DNA of 25,733 bases from positions 1 through 25,733 of IMG/VR virus record IMGVR_UViG_3300032242_001077. One strand, 5' to 3'. This document shows positions 1 through 5,676 of the stretch, piece by piece. How positions within the stretch are numbered: position 1 is the stretch's first letter; every line of letters starts with the position of its first letter. This stretch comes from a virus. The notes under the pieces are model-generated. The model made no database searches. It saw nothing but the letters and a program-made list of their open reading frames with translations, and was not told where the DNA came from. Both the position numbers and the translations under genes were made by a program.

Positions 1-2
1 TC

Positions 3-2186
3 CAGATCACCGGCGGCGGCGGCGAACAGCGGTTTTATTGGGTGCCGTTCAACTGGGACCGGGTCACCGTCTGCAAGTGGCCGCACATCCGGGTGGACAT
101 GCGGATCGACGGCGGTTTCGTGGTCCTCGCCCCCAGCAGACACACCTCCGGCCAGAACTACGCATGGATGGACGGGATGGCCCCCTACGAGATCGACATC
201 GCCATCGCGCCGAAGTGGCTGCTGGATGTGTGGGAAGACCTCGCCAACAAATATGGCGGCAGAGCCTCAGGGCCGCCCACAGACGGCCAAGTCAGCACTT
301 TACGCACAGACACACCCGAAACCGCCAAAACCCTCTCAGGCAAGCTCCGTGACGGACGGGAGGGCTACATGACCTCGCTGGTCTGGCGGGCGGTGGTGGA
401 TCTCTATCTGGACAGCCCGATCAAGGGCTCGGAAGACGTCATGCCGGACGAGCGGGAGGCGGCCTACGAGCGATACTCGGCCAACGTGGTCCCGCGCATC
501 GGCACCGTCCGGGATGATCATGACGCCATGCTGGAGCAGGAGGGCCGAGGCCGGTCCCTGTTCGCCCACAAGTGGGCCGTCGCCATGTCCCAGTGGGACA
601 CCAAGGTGAAGGAGGCGGCGGGGCTCCGGGAAGCCCACCCAGAGCCCTTTCAGGTCGAGACGCAGGATCCCACCACCGGCGAGGTCATGACCCCTGAGCA
701 GGCCGCTACGCTGCCTCCAGACGGTCCCCCGCCCATCACCAACGTGTTCGACCCGTGGGACAGGCTGCCAGTGCCTGATTTCCCCCTCCACACGCTCCCC
801 CCGAAGGTCAGGGCCTACGTCAAGAAGGCGAGCCTCTCCACCGGCGGGGACATCAATGGGTGCGCCATGACGGCGCTCCTGACAGCCGGGGCGGCCATTG
901 ATCAGTCGTTCCGCCTCAAGATGCGCAAGGGCGGCACATGGGAGGCTCCCCCGCTGTTCTGGCTGATGCTCTATGGGCAGCCCTCCACCAAGAAGACGCC
1001 GATCATCAAGTCGTTCCTGTGGGCGCTGGACAAGGTCGAGGCCACGGCGCGCATCGCCTACAATGCGGCGGTGGCGGCTTGGAAGGCCAACGGCGGCAAG
1101 AAGGGGGACGATGATCAACCCTGTCTCCCGGTCAGATACATCACCTCGGACGCCACCACGGAAAAGGTCGGCGACATCCTGACCCGGCAGGACCGTGGGC
1201 TTCTCCTGCACAAGGACGAACTCAGCGGTTGGCTGTTTTCTCTGGACGGGGCAAAGCCCGGGCAGGAGGCGGGCAAGTCATTCTGGGCCAAGGCCTTCAA
1301 CGGGGGGCATCACGCTGTTGACCGGGTGATCCGGGGCGAGATGTTCGTGTCCAACCTCGCGGTGCTGGTCATCGGCGGCATGCAGCCGGAGGAGATGGCC
1401 AAGGCGCCTGACCTCACGTCCAACGGGCTTCTCCAGAGGTTCCTGATCGTGCTGCTCAGGCCAGCGGTCAAGGGGCAGGATGTGGACGACAAACAGGAGG
1501 CGGATGACTGGTTCACCCTCATCTCCAACCTGTCGTCCCTCAAGTCCCACCGCATGATCCCGTCCCCCGGCGCCGCAGCGGTCTTCAACCGGTTTCAGGA
1601 CACCTGCGCGGCCATGGAGAGCATCACGGCTCTGGGGGCCAAGCTGACCACCCATATCGGAAAGCTGCCGGGCATCCACGGGTCCATCGCCCTGATCCTG
1701 CACCTCATGGACGGACTATGGGATGAGCCGGTCTCAGAGAGCGCAGCAGCCCGTGCGGAGGAGATCCTGAGGGACTTCTGCATTCCGCATGCGATGGCCT
1801 TCTACGGGGCTCACGGGGACGCTGGAGACATGGAGCAGATCCGGTCCACGGCCTCGTTCCTGATCACGTCCGACAAGGAGCGGTTCACGCCTCATGACTT
1901 TGCGGCCAACAGCCGGTCGATGCGGGGCATCGGGATGTGGGAGCTGGCCAAGCGCCTGTCGGTGTTCGTGGTCAACGGATGGCTGGAGGAGGAGCGGGAC
2001 AAGCATGGGGCGGCCATCAAGGCGTGGCTGATGCGGCCCGGGATCCGTGAGGCGCTGGCCAGTCGCAGGGCTGAGCAGCAGGTCCAGAGGGGAAAGGTGG
2101 CCAGTCTGTTGGCTGAACAGCGGGCAAAGGCGGCTGGGGCTGCTGGTGCTGCTGGGGCGTCGAAGGGCGCTGAGCGGGATGAGTAA
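3..2186 (+). CDS. Primase-polymerase/DUF3987 primase-helicase, 5' partial
   Basis: This is a replication protein that probably combines primer synthesis with a helicase-type ATPase. The frame is open to the left edge, so the true start lies outside the window. The first visible residues (a GGGG stretch, then RIDGGFVVLAPSRHTSG and YAW) match the C-terminal part of the bifunctional primase-polymerase domain. After a linker, a DUF3987-type domain begins near nt 790. It has a degenerate Walker A, GQPSTKKT, at about nt 975-998, where the usual Gly before Lys is replaced by Lys. A Walker B-like LLLHKDE lies near nt 1200-1220, and NGLLQRF near nt 1420-1440 is a possible arginine-finger region. The C-terminus is Ala/Gly-rich and low in complexity. 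The GTG at 42 is the first start-like codon in the window but lies inside the conserved domain, so I reject it as the start. The DUF3987 family call is firm; the biochemical activity is inferred. Confidence 0.85.
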   Translation, partial: QITGGGGEQRFYWVPFNWDRVTVCKWPHIRVDMRIDGGFVVLAPSRHTSGQNYAWMDGMAPYEIDIAIAPKWLLDVWEDLANKYGGRASGPPTDGQVSTLRTDTPETAKTLSGKLRDGREGYMTSLVWRAVVDLYLDSPIKGSEDVMPDEREAAYERYSANVVPRIGTVRDDHDAMLEQEGRGRSLFAHKWAVAMSQWDTKVKEAAGLREAHPEPFQVETQDPTTGEVMTPEQAATLPPDGPPPITNVFDPWDRLPVPDFPLHTLPPKVRAYVKKASLSTGGDINGCAMTALLTAGAAIDQSFRLKMRKGGTWEAPPLFWLMLYGQPSTKKTPIIKSFLWALDKVEATARIAYNAAVAAWKANGGKKGDDDQPCLPVRYITSDATTEKVGDILTRQDRGLLLHKDELSGWLFSLDGAKPGQEAGKSFWAKAFNGGHHAVDRVIRGEMFVSNLAVLVIGGMQPEEMAKAPDLTSNGLLQRFLIVLLRPAVKGQDVDDKQEADDWFTLISNLSSLKSHRMIPSPGAAAVFNRFQDTCAAMESITALGAKLTTHIGKLPGIHGSIALILHLMDGLWDEPVSESAAARAEEILRDFCIPHAMAFYGAHGDAGDMEQIRSTASFLITSDKERFTPHDFAANSRSMRGIGMWELAKRLSVFVVNGWLEEERDKHGAAIKAWLMRPGIREALASRRAEQQVQRGKVASLLAEQRAKAAGAAGAAGASKGAERDE

Positions 2187-2195
2187 GGCTGAAAA

Positions 2196-2297
2196 CGTGG
2201 CAAGTGTGGTATGCGTGTGTGAGGTAATAATATTTTCTCTCTCTCTTACTGTTTTTGCGCAGATGTGTTCGCGCGCGCGTATACCACACTTGCCACG
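2196..2297. repeat. 17-bp perfect inverted repeat flanking a 68-bp spacer
   Basis: The arm CGTGGCAAGTGTGGTAT (2196-2212) is exactly reverse-complemented at 2281-2297. The spacer contains AT-rich and pyrimidine-rich DNA followed by alternating CG/TG runs on both sides. It starts just after the primase-helicase stop codon. It could be a recombination, replication or regulator site. It is a poor terminator candidate because the loop is long and no T-tract follows. Confidence 0.7.
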
Positions 2298-2347
2298 GTC
2301 TGGTTTTGATGGCGGAGCGGTCCATTTGGAGATGATGGCCGAACACG

Positions 2348-2373
2348 AAAAAGGCGGAGCCTGCGCCCCGCCT
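2348..2373 (-). terminator. Rho-independent terminator of the minus-strand gene at 2404-3078
   Basis: On the minus strand AGGCGG (2373-2368) pairs with CCGCCT (2357-2352) around a 10-base loop and is followed by a run of five T. It lies 30 bases beyond the stop of the upstream minus-strand gene, which is the expected place. Confidence 0.7.
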
Positions 2374-2403
2374 CGGTCGGTGGTCCAATGGGATGGTGGT
2401 CGG

Positions 2404-3078
2404 TCAGGAGGCCTTGCGGCGCTCCAGCTCTTGGCTGGCGGCGACCAGCACGTTCAGCGGGGTCAGCTTGCCCGCGAGGTAGAAGAAGCACCGGGGGAAG
2501 ATGGTGCCGAACTGGTTCTGGACGTAGTGCCAGTTCACGGACACCGGAAGGCCGCCGAAGATCTCGCCCAGTTCGAGGGCCCGGCCATACTGGGCCTTGC
2601 GCAAGGCGAGGATGTCCTCGATCTGAGCCCGGACGGCGACCACGGCCTCGTTGTCCTTGCGCTCGACGGGGTTGATCGGAGCGGCCTTGATGTCGGCCCG
2701 CAGGGCGATCAGGTCACGGATGAAAGCCGCGTGCCCCTCAAAGCCCGCCTGAGCCGCGAAGATGGTCAGGTGGCGCTCCCGCACCTGATGGAGATCGAAG
2801 GGGGTCTCACGGGCCGCGAAATAGGCTCCACGGACGTCCCACTCGGCGCTGGTCAGGGCGGAGCCCTTGTGTTGGCCGGGAGCCCCATCGCGGATGCTGT
2901 CGGCGAAGGCGTCACGGATGGCCTCGTAGGCGCGGTTCAGCTCGGTCAGGGCGTCCTTCTGGGCGGACTTGGTCACGAACCCGGCTTCGAAGGCGGCGTA
3001 GGCCCGCTCGATGCGCGCGGGGACCTTGGCGAGGCGGTCGGCGGTGATCTGGGACTGGGTGGCGCGATAGTTGGTCAT
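2404..3078 (-). CDS. Hypothetical phage protein, 224 aa, helical
   Basis: I do not recognise the family. The predicted protein begins MTNYRATQSQ and is mostly alpha-helical and charged, with Ala/Glu/Arg-rich segments (AQIEDILALRKAQYGRALEL). An aromatic patch near the C-terminus (NWHYVQNQFGTIFPRCFFYL) could form a small globular core. The ATG at 3078 is chosen because GGAG lies 7 bases upstream. A longer reading from TTG at 3090 would place that ribosome site inside the gene. It has its own promoter (3132-3160), whose leader is nearly duplicated in front of the gene at 3382-3603. A terminator follows at 2348-2373, so this is probably a one-gene unit. The position beside replication genes suggests an early function, which is inference. 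Confidence 0.75.
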   Translation of the reverse strand: MTNYRATQSQITADRLAKVPARIERAYAAFEAGFVTKSAQKDALTELNRAYEAIRDAFADSIRDGAPGQHKGSALTSAEWDVRGAYFAARETPFDLHQVRERHLTIFAAQAGFEGHAAFIRDLIALRADIKAAPINPVERKDNEAVVAVRAQIEDILALRKAQYGRALELGEIFGGLPVSVNWHYVQNQFGTIFPRCFFYLAGKLTPLNVLVAASQELERRKAS

Positions 3079-3160
3079 GATGGTCTCCAAGGGGGCAGGT
3101 GTGGGCCAGCGGCTTTCCGACCGCAGGTGAGAAGGTATAGAGGGCGTGACGCCCTGTCAA
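3076..3160 (-). repeat. Promoter-leader module, copy A
   Basis: This is the first of two near-identical leader modules. In the direction of transcription it holds TTGACA, a 15-base palindrome (AGGGCGT-N-ACGCCCT type), a hairpin with CGG/CCG arms around TCGGAAAG (3109-3125), and the ribosome-site block GGAGACCATCATG. Copy B at 3601-3671 has the same elements in the same order. Spacing between the hairpin and start codon differs. Confidence 0.8.
3132..3160 (-). promoter_or_regulatory. Sigma70-like promoter with operator palindrome for the gene at 2404-3078
   Basis: A perfect -35 TTGACA lies on the minus strand at 3160-3155. Candidate -10 boxes are TACCTT (17-base spacer) or TATACC (15-base spacer). 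The spacer holds the perfect palindrome AGGGCGTGACGCCCT (3141-3155, plus-strand reading), placed where a repressor would block RNA polymerase. The -35 box overlaps the stop codon of the gene at 3157-3372. Confidence 0.7.
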
Positions 3161-3372
3161 TGGAATATCTTCAGGGCCTCTTCACTGTCACGCAAGGCGC
3201 ACTTGGCCCAGTTGATGTCGCGGCCCTCATGCAGGCGGGAGATCTGGATGTTGATCTTCTCGATGCGCTCCTCCAGTTGGCCACGGGTGAGGTGGGACAG
3301 GTATCCCAGCTGCTCGGCCCGGGACTTGGGGAAGGATGGGGCGGATGGGGTGAAGCGGGTGCGGCGAGCCAT
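3157..3372 (-). CDS. Small basic hypothetical protein, 71 aa
   Basis: I do not recognise the family. The N-terminus is basic and proline-rich (MARRTRFTPSAPSFPKSR). It is followed by a predicted helical pair (EQLGYLSHLTRGQLEERIEKINIQISRL). AGGAGA lies 6 bases before the ATG. The gene starts 9 bases after the stop codon of the gene at 3382-3603, so the two are very likely one transcript from the promoter at 3643-3671. Its stop codon overlaps the -35 box of the next promoter downstream. Short basic proteins with helices in phage early regions are often nucleic-acid or host-factor binders, but nothing specific is visible here. Confidence 0.7.
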   Translation of the reverse strand: MARRTRFTPSAPSFPKSRAEQLGYLSHLTRGQLEERIEKINIQISRLHEGRDINWAKCALRDSEEALKIFH

Positions 3373-3381
3373 TGGGATCTC

Positions 3382-3603
3382 CTAGGCGATGGCGGCGAGG
3401 ATCAGGGCCTCGCGCTGGGGGGACGAGAAAACGCGGAAGCTGCGACCGGCGCCCTGATGGGTCTTGACCGTCGTGGTCAGGTGCAGACCAACCGGGGAAG
3501 TGAACCAGTCGAACCGACGACCGTCGGAGAAGGTGGCGACCCCAGCGTGGGGGCGTCCGTTGCCGCCGTAGCGGGAGCTGATCTTCAGGTCGGTCAGGGT
3601 CAT
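3382..3603 (-). CDS. Hypothetical protein, 73 aa, beta-rich
   Basis: I do not recognise the family. The protein begins MTLTDLKISSRYGG and alternates hydrophobic and polar residues (AGVATFSDGRRFDWFTSPVGLHLTTTVKT), suggesting a small beta-sheet fold. The ATG at 3603 is chosen because the same GGAGACCATC block seen before the gene at 2404-3078 lies in front of it. A longer reading from 3714 would run through the promoter and leader hairpin. It is the first gene of a minus-strand pair with the gene at 3157-3372. Confidence 0.7.
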   Translation of the reverse strand: MTLTDLKISSRYGGNGRPHAGVATFSDGRRFDWFTSPVGLHLTTTVKTHQGAGRSFRVFSSPQREALILAAIA

Positions 3604-3671
3604 GATGGTCTCCGTGGGCTGCGGCTTTCCGACCGCAGATGGAGAATACATAGGGTGTGACGCCCTGTCAA
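3601..3671 (-). repeat. Promoter-leader module, copy B
   Basis: This is the second copy of the module at 3076-3160. It holds TTGACA, the palindrome in a slightly altered form (AGGGTGTGACGCCCT, 3652-3666, plus-strand reading), the leader hairpin CTGCGG/CCGCAG (3619-3638) around the same eight-base loop, and the identical ribosome-site block. Copy B lacks about a dozen bases present in copy A between hairpin and start codon. Confidence 0.8.
3643..3671 (-). promoter_or_regulatory. Strong sigma70-like promoter for the genes at 3382-3603 and 3157-3372
   Basis: On the minus strand TTGACA (3671-3666) is separated by exactly 17 bases from TATTCT (3648-3643). The spacer contains the operator-like palindrome. 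This is the best sigma70 match among the minus-strand promoters and defines the family. Confidence 0.8.
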
Positions 3672-3687
3672 TGCAGTTTGTTGGATA

Positions 3688-3702
3688 GTCCACAAAGTGG
3701 AC
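3688..3702. promoter_or_regulatory. Perfect palindrome GTCCAC-AAA-GTGGAC in the divergent intergenic region
   Basis: A 6+3+6 perfect inverted repeat lies between the minus-strand promoter at 3643-3671 and the plus-strand gene at 3789. It sits in the putative spacer between TTGGAT (3681) and CATATG (3703), so it may overlap a plus-strand promoter. The 18 bases from 3685 recur with two mismatches at 16736-16753. Confidence 0.5.
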
Positions 3703-3728
3703 CATATGGGTCAAAATGAGAACGCAAG

Positions 3729-3749
3729 CGGAACAGATGGTGTGTTCCG
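3729..3749. promoter_or_regulatory. Inverted repeat CGGAACA-N7-TGTTCCG, putative operator
   Basis: Seven-base arms are perfectly complementary around a 7-base spacer, so half-site centres lie 14 bases apart. It lies 40 bases upstream of the plus-strand gene at 3789 and is not followed by a T-tract. It fits a dimeric repressor site better than a terminator. Confidence 0.5.
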
Positions 3750-3766
3750 TTAACCAATTGAATTAC

Positions 3767-3780
3767 TGACAAGATTGTCA
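3767..3780. promoter_or_regulatory. Palindrome TGACAA-GA-TTGTCA just before the gene at 3789
   Basis: A 6+2+6 inverted repeat ends 8 bases before the ATG at 3789. A protein bound here would cover the start region of the gene. It differs in sequence from the two other palindromes of this intergenic region. Confidence 0.45.
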
Positions 3781-3788
3781 ATAGGATC

Positions 3789-4418
3789 ATGGGAGATGGT
3801 TGGATGGGTATAAAGCCGGTTCGGAAGGATGATCGACCCAGTGTGGAGCCGCGTCCGAAGGCGTCGGCTGACTGGCTGCAGAGCAACGCCACGTATCTGG
3901 CGGGTCAGTCGTGGGTGGATGAGATGGATGTGGTGTCACGCGACATGGAGCGGTATTGGGGCGTGGGTCGGCTACGCACCCTTGTCACGCCTGAGCTGCG
4001 CGAGAAATTCGACCGGCAGCGGTTCAAGGTGAACAACGCCATCTGGTGCGGCGATCTGGAGGAGGTGAAGACCGAGACCAAGCGGATGGTCGCGGCATGG
4101 CGTGCGCTGGACCGTGCGGCCAAGGAGGCCGGTCATCGCCGCCTGAGCCCTGAGACATGGGAGATCGGCCTCAAGGACGGCTCTGTGCTGGTCCTGTGCC
4201 GGTCTGACGATGACGCCCGTGCTGTGCGCCCTGACGGCCGCCAGACGGTCGTGTGGACGCTGGACGAGGTCCGCAACATGATCGACAGCGAGGCGTGGCT
4301 GAATGCGGCCAAGCGGGAGTTCCCGGGCGCCGTGGTGCAGGCCAGCAAGACCCAGATTGCGGATCCGCTGGCCTGCCTGATCACTGGGAGTGCGCTGGAC
4401 GACCCGATCCCCTTCTAG
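3789..4418 (+). CDS. Hypothetical protein, 209 aa, with an SSB-like acidic C-terminal tip
   Basis: I do not recognise the family with certainty. The N-terminal 60 residues are polar. The middle (TPELREKFDRQRFKVNNAIWCGDLEEVKTETKRMVAAWRALD) is helical. A C-terminal beta-rich part (WEIGLKDGSVLVLCRSDDDA, TVVWTLDEVRNMI) resembles small alphaproteobacterial and phage proteins of unknown role. The last residues, ALDDPIPF, closely resemble the acidic tip of bacterial single-stranded DNA-binding proteins (DDDIPF), which docks replication and repair enzymes. No OB-fold is evident. The ATG at 3789 has AGGA 4 bases upstream. An alternative ATG at 3804 has GGGAG 8 bases upstream and would shorten it by five residues. 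It stands alone on the plus strand between divergent minus-strand units, behind three palindromes. Confidence 0.75.
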   Translation: MGDGWMGIKPVRKDDRPSVEPRPKASADWLQSNATYLAGQSWVDEMDVVSRDMERYWGVGRLRTLVTPELREKFDRQRFKVNNAIWCGDLEEVKTETKRMVAAWRALDRAAKEAGHRRLSPETWEIGLKDGSVLVLCRSDDDARAVRPDGRQTVVWTLDEVRNMIDSEAWLNAAKREFPGAVVQASKTQIADPLACLITGSALDDPIPF

Positions 4419-4427
4419 GGGATCGCT

Positions 4428-4513
4428 GGTTGCATAGATAATTCCACACAACCAATGTGCGATTACCGATAACGCACCTTAGGCGCGTTTGGTGGTCATA
4501 GACTGCGTCTATG
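4428..4513. terminator. Cluster of three hairpins between convergent genes
   Basis: The gap between two converging genes holds three inverted repeats: GGTTG/CAACC (4428-4453), GTGCG/CGCAC (4457-4477) and the perfect CATAGAC-TGC-GTCTATG (4497-4513). The last one overlaps the stop codon of the minus-strand gene at 4509. Position suggests bidirectional transcription termination, but no T-tract follows any of them. A binding-site cluster is the alternative. Confidence 0.4.
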
Positions 4514-4727
4514 CGGGCGGCGGGTCGGCCACCTGATCGAGCAGCCACGAGGGCGTGATCAGGCCTTGGTCGTAAGCCCTGAGGATCAGGGCGGCGTATT
4601 GGGGGATGAGGTAACGCCCCAGCCCCCATGAGCGTGCGTGCCGCTCGCCGACGCCGCATATCCATGCGACATCGGCCCGGCGCAGCTTGTTGCGGTCCAG
4701 CAGGTCTCGATACTCTACAACGTCCAT
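4509..4727 (-). CDS. Small HTH-type DNA-binding protein, 72 aa
   Basis: This is a probable Cro/XRE-like regulator. The stretch RNKLRRADVAWICGVGERHARSWGLGRYLIPQYAALILRAY fits a helix-turn-helix of the phage repressor type. In that reading the turn falls around VGERHAR, and a following helix packs on the fold. GGAG lies 5 bases before the ATG at 4727. The preceding membrane protein stops 1 base upstream, so translation is probably coupled. It is transcribed with that gene from the promoter at 4948-4976. The size and place, in a region full of palindromes, suggest control of early genes. Its operators are unknown. Confidence 0.65.
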   Translation of the reverse strand: MDVVEYRDLLDRNKLRRADVAWICGVGERHARSWGLGRYLIPQYAALILRAYDQGLITPSWLLDQVADPPPA

Positions 4728-4728
4728 G

Positions 4729-4923
4729 TCATCTCCATGCGAGGCAAAGGCAGACCGCAGTGATGGCCAGCGCCACCGCCACGGCTTCGGTCGTCAGCCG
4801 CCAGATGCGCGCCCAGTCTATGGTGTGCCCATACTCCGCGACCTCGTCGCCGATGATGGGCATGTGGCCATTGGATCGTGGGCCGTTCAGCAGGTGCTGG
4901 TGTCTTGGGTCGATAGTCATCAT
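4729..4923 (-). CDS. Small single-pass membrane protein, 64 aa
   Basis: The protein begins MMTIDPRHQHLLNGPRS and ends with a hydrophobic segment (TEAVAVALAITAVCLCLAWR) that fits one transmembrane helix near the C-terminus. The N-terminal 40 residues are polar, so an N-in or N-out single-pass protein is expected. GGAG lies 5 bases before the double ATG at 4923/4920. A longer reading from 5001 would swallow the promoter, so I reject it. Its stop TGA is 1 base from the ATG of the HTH gene. Function unknown; a membrane-acting early protein or superinfection-exclusion factor is only speculation. Confidence 0.6.
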   Translation of the reverse strand: MMTIDPRHQHLLNGPRSNGHMPIIGDEVAEYGHTIDWARIWRLTTEAVAVALAITAVCLCLAWR

Positions 4924-4947
4924 GCATCTCCATGCGTTGGGATGCCC

Positions 4948-4976
4948 AGCGTAGGGCGTAACAGCCGCCCGGTCAA
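4948..4976 (-). promoter_or_regulatory. Third member of the TTGAC-GGGCG-CGCCC promoter family
   Basis: On the minus strand TTGACC (4976-4971) is followed after 17 bases by TACGCT (4953-4948), a weak -10. The spacer again holds a GGGCG...CGCCC inverted repeat, here with a longer centre (4954-4970). It lies about 25 bases upstream of the minus-strand membrane-protein gene. Confidence 0.55.
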
Positions 4977-5406
4977 TCCCCTCCGTCTCCGCCATGGGCA
5001 AGCACTCAGCGCACTACTGCGCCTGTGCTTGCTCTATACTTACATGCTCGCATGTATACATGACTATGCTTGGGTATACTTGCCGTCTACTTGGGTCGGC
5101 GAACGAATACTTGACGGGGTCAACGCGCTGTGCATTCGACCCCCGGCACCCCCCCCTATTGGAACGCTGGGTCCCATATAGGGTTACCGCGCGCACCAAC
5201 GTCATACCCACCAAAAACGCCAAAACGCCAAATCCACCAAAACAGCCATGTGATAAAAAGGACACACCCCACAGGACCCCCCGCCCCATCCCGGAAAAAA
5301 GAGGGGGGGGGTATAGCCGGAAAAAAAATCGACAGGGTATTGGAAAAAACAGCCTGTTATGTCACGATGTGCAAATTGAAGATGTCACCCCAACATGGAG
5401 ATGAAG
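4977..5406. other. Non-coding control region: candidate origin or operator cluster
   Basis: About 430 bases without a credible gene. TATACT, TATACA and TATACT occur at 5035, 5055 and 5075, exactly 20 bases apart. A perfect 16-base palindrome TACATGCTCGCATGTA lies at 5041-5056, CTTGGGT occurs at 5069 and 5090, and TTGACGGGGTCAA at 5111-5123. From about 5205 comes a CCAAAAACGCCAAAACGCC-type stretch. Then GGAAAAAA runs begin at 5293, 5319 and 5342, with nine consecutive G between the first two. This fits an iteron-type origin or a dense operator region between the leftward and rightward operons. No clear plus-strand promoter with both boxes was found. Confidence 0.5.
5041..5056. repeat. 16-bp palindrome inside the TATAC repeat array
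   Basis: TACATGC-TC-GCATGTA is a 7+2+7 perfect inverted repeat. It overlaps the second TATAC element, and its centre is at 5048-5049, midway between the first two elements. Confidence 0.6.
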
Positions 5407-5676
5407 ATGACTGACAAGCCGAGCGAGAGCGCCGACGTCCTGAACCAAGCCGCCCAAGGCCGCCTGCGGACGATCATCGAGCGCATCGAGCGCCTGAATG
5501 CGGATGCCGAGGCCGTGGCCAATGACATCAAGGAGGTCTATGCCGAGGCCAAGGGCGAGGGCTTTGACACCAAGATCCTGCGGCAGGTGATCAAGCTGCG
5601 CAAGATGGACAAGGCCGCCCGGGACGAGATGGAGGCCCTGATCGACCTCTACCTGTCGGCCATCGGGAGCCTCTGA
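5407..5676 (+). CDS. gapR: GapR family (DUF2312) nucleoid-associated protein, 89 aa
   Basis: This is a homologue of GapR, the alphaproteobacterial nucleoid protein that clamps overtwisted DNA ahead of replication and transcription and stimulates topoisomerases. Residues 17-89 follow the family pattern: GRLRTIIERIERL, then DIKEVYAEAKGEGFD, then KILRQVIKLRKMDK, then a C-terminal helix ending YLSAIG. These helices form the dimer/tetramer clamp in characterised members. Length is typical. The ATG at 5407 has GGAG 6 bases upstream; earlier in-frame ATGs at 5395 and 5401 overlap that site. It heads a twelve-gene operon directly downstream of the repeat-rich control region. A phage copy could protect replicating DNA or replace the host protein. 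Confidence 0.9.
   Translation: MTDKPSESADVLNQAAQGRLRTIIERIERLNADAEAVANDIKEVYAEAKGEGFDTKILRQVIKLRKMDKAARDEMEALIDLYLSAIGSL

Noticed and set aside
2047-3660. Long open plus-strand frame of 537 codons
   Set aside because: It overlaps the primase-helicase end, a terminator, two promoters and three minus-strand genes with good ribosome sites. It exists because GC-rich DNA lacks stop codons opposite real genes.
5033-5123. TATAC repeats as a CRISPR array
   Set aside because: Repeats are only about six conserved bases with 14-base intervals, far shorter than CRISPR repeats and spacers, and no cas gene is near.
5014-5289. Minus-strand frame of 91 codons in the repeat-rich control region
   Set aside because: It has no ribosome site, its start lies in a G/C homopolymer stretch, and it runs across the TATAC repeats and palindrome.
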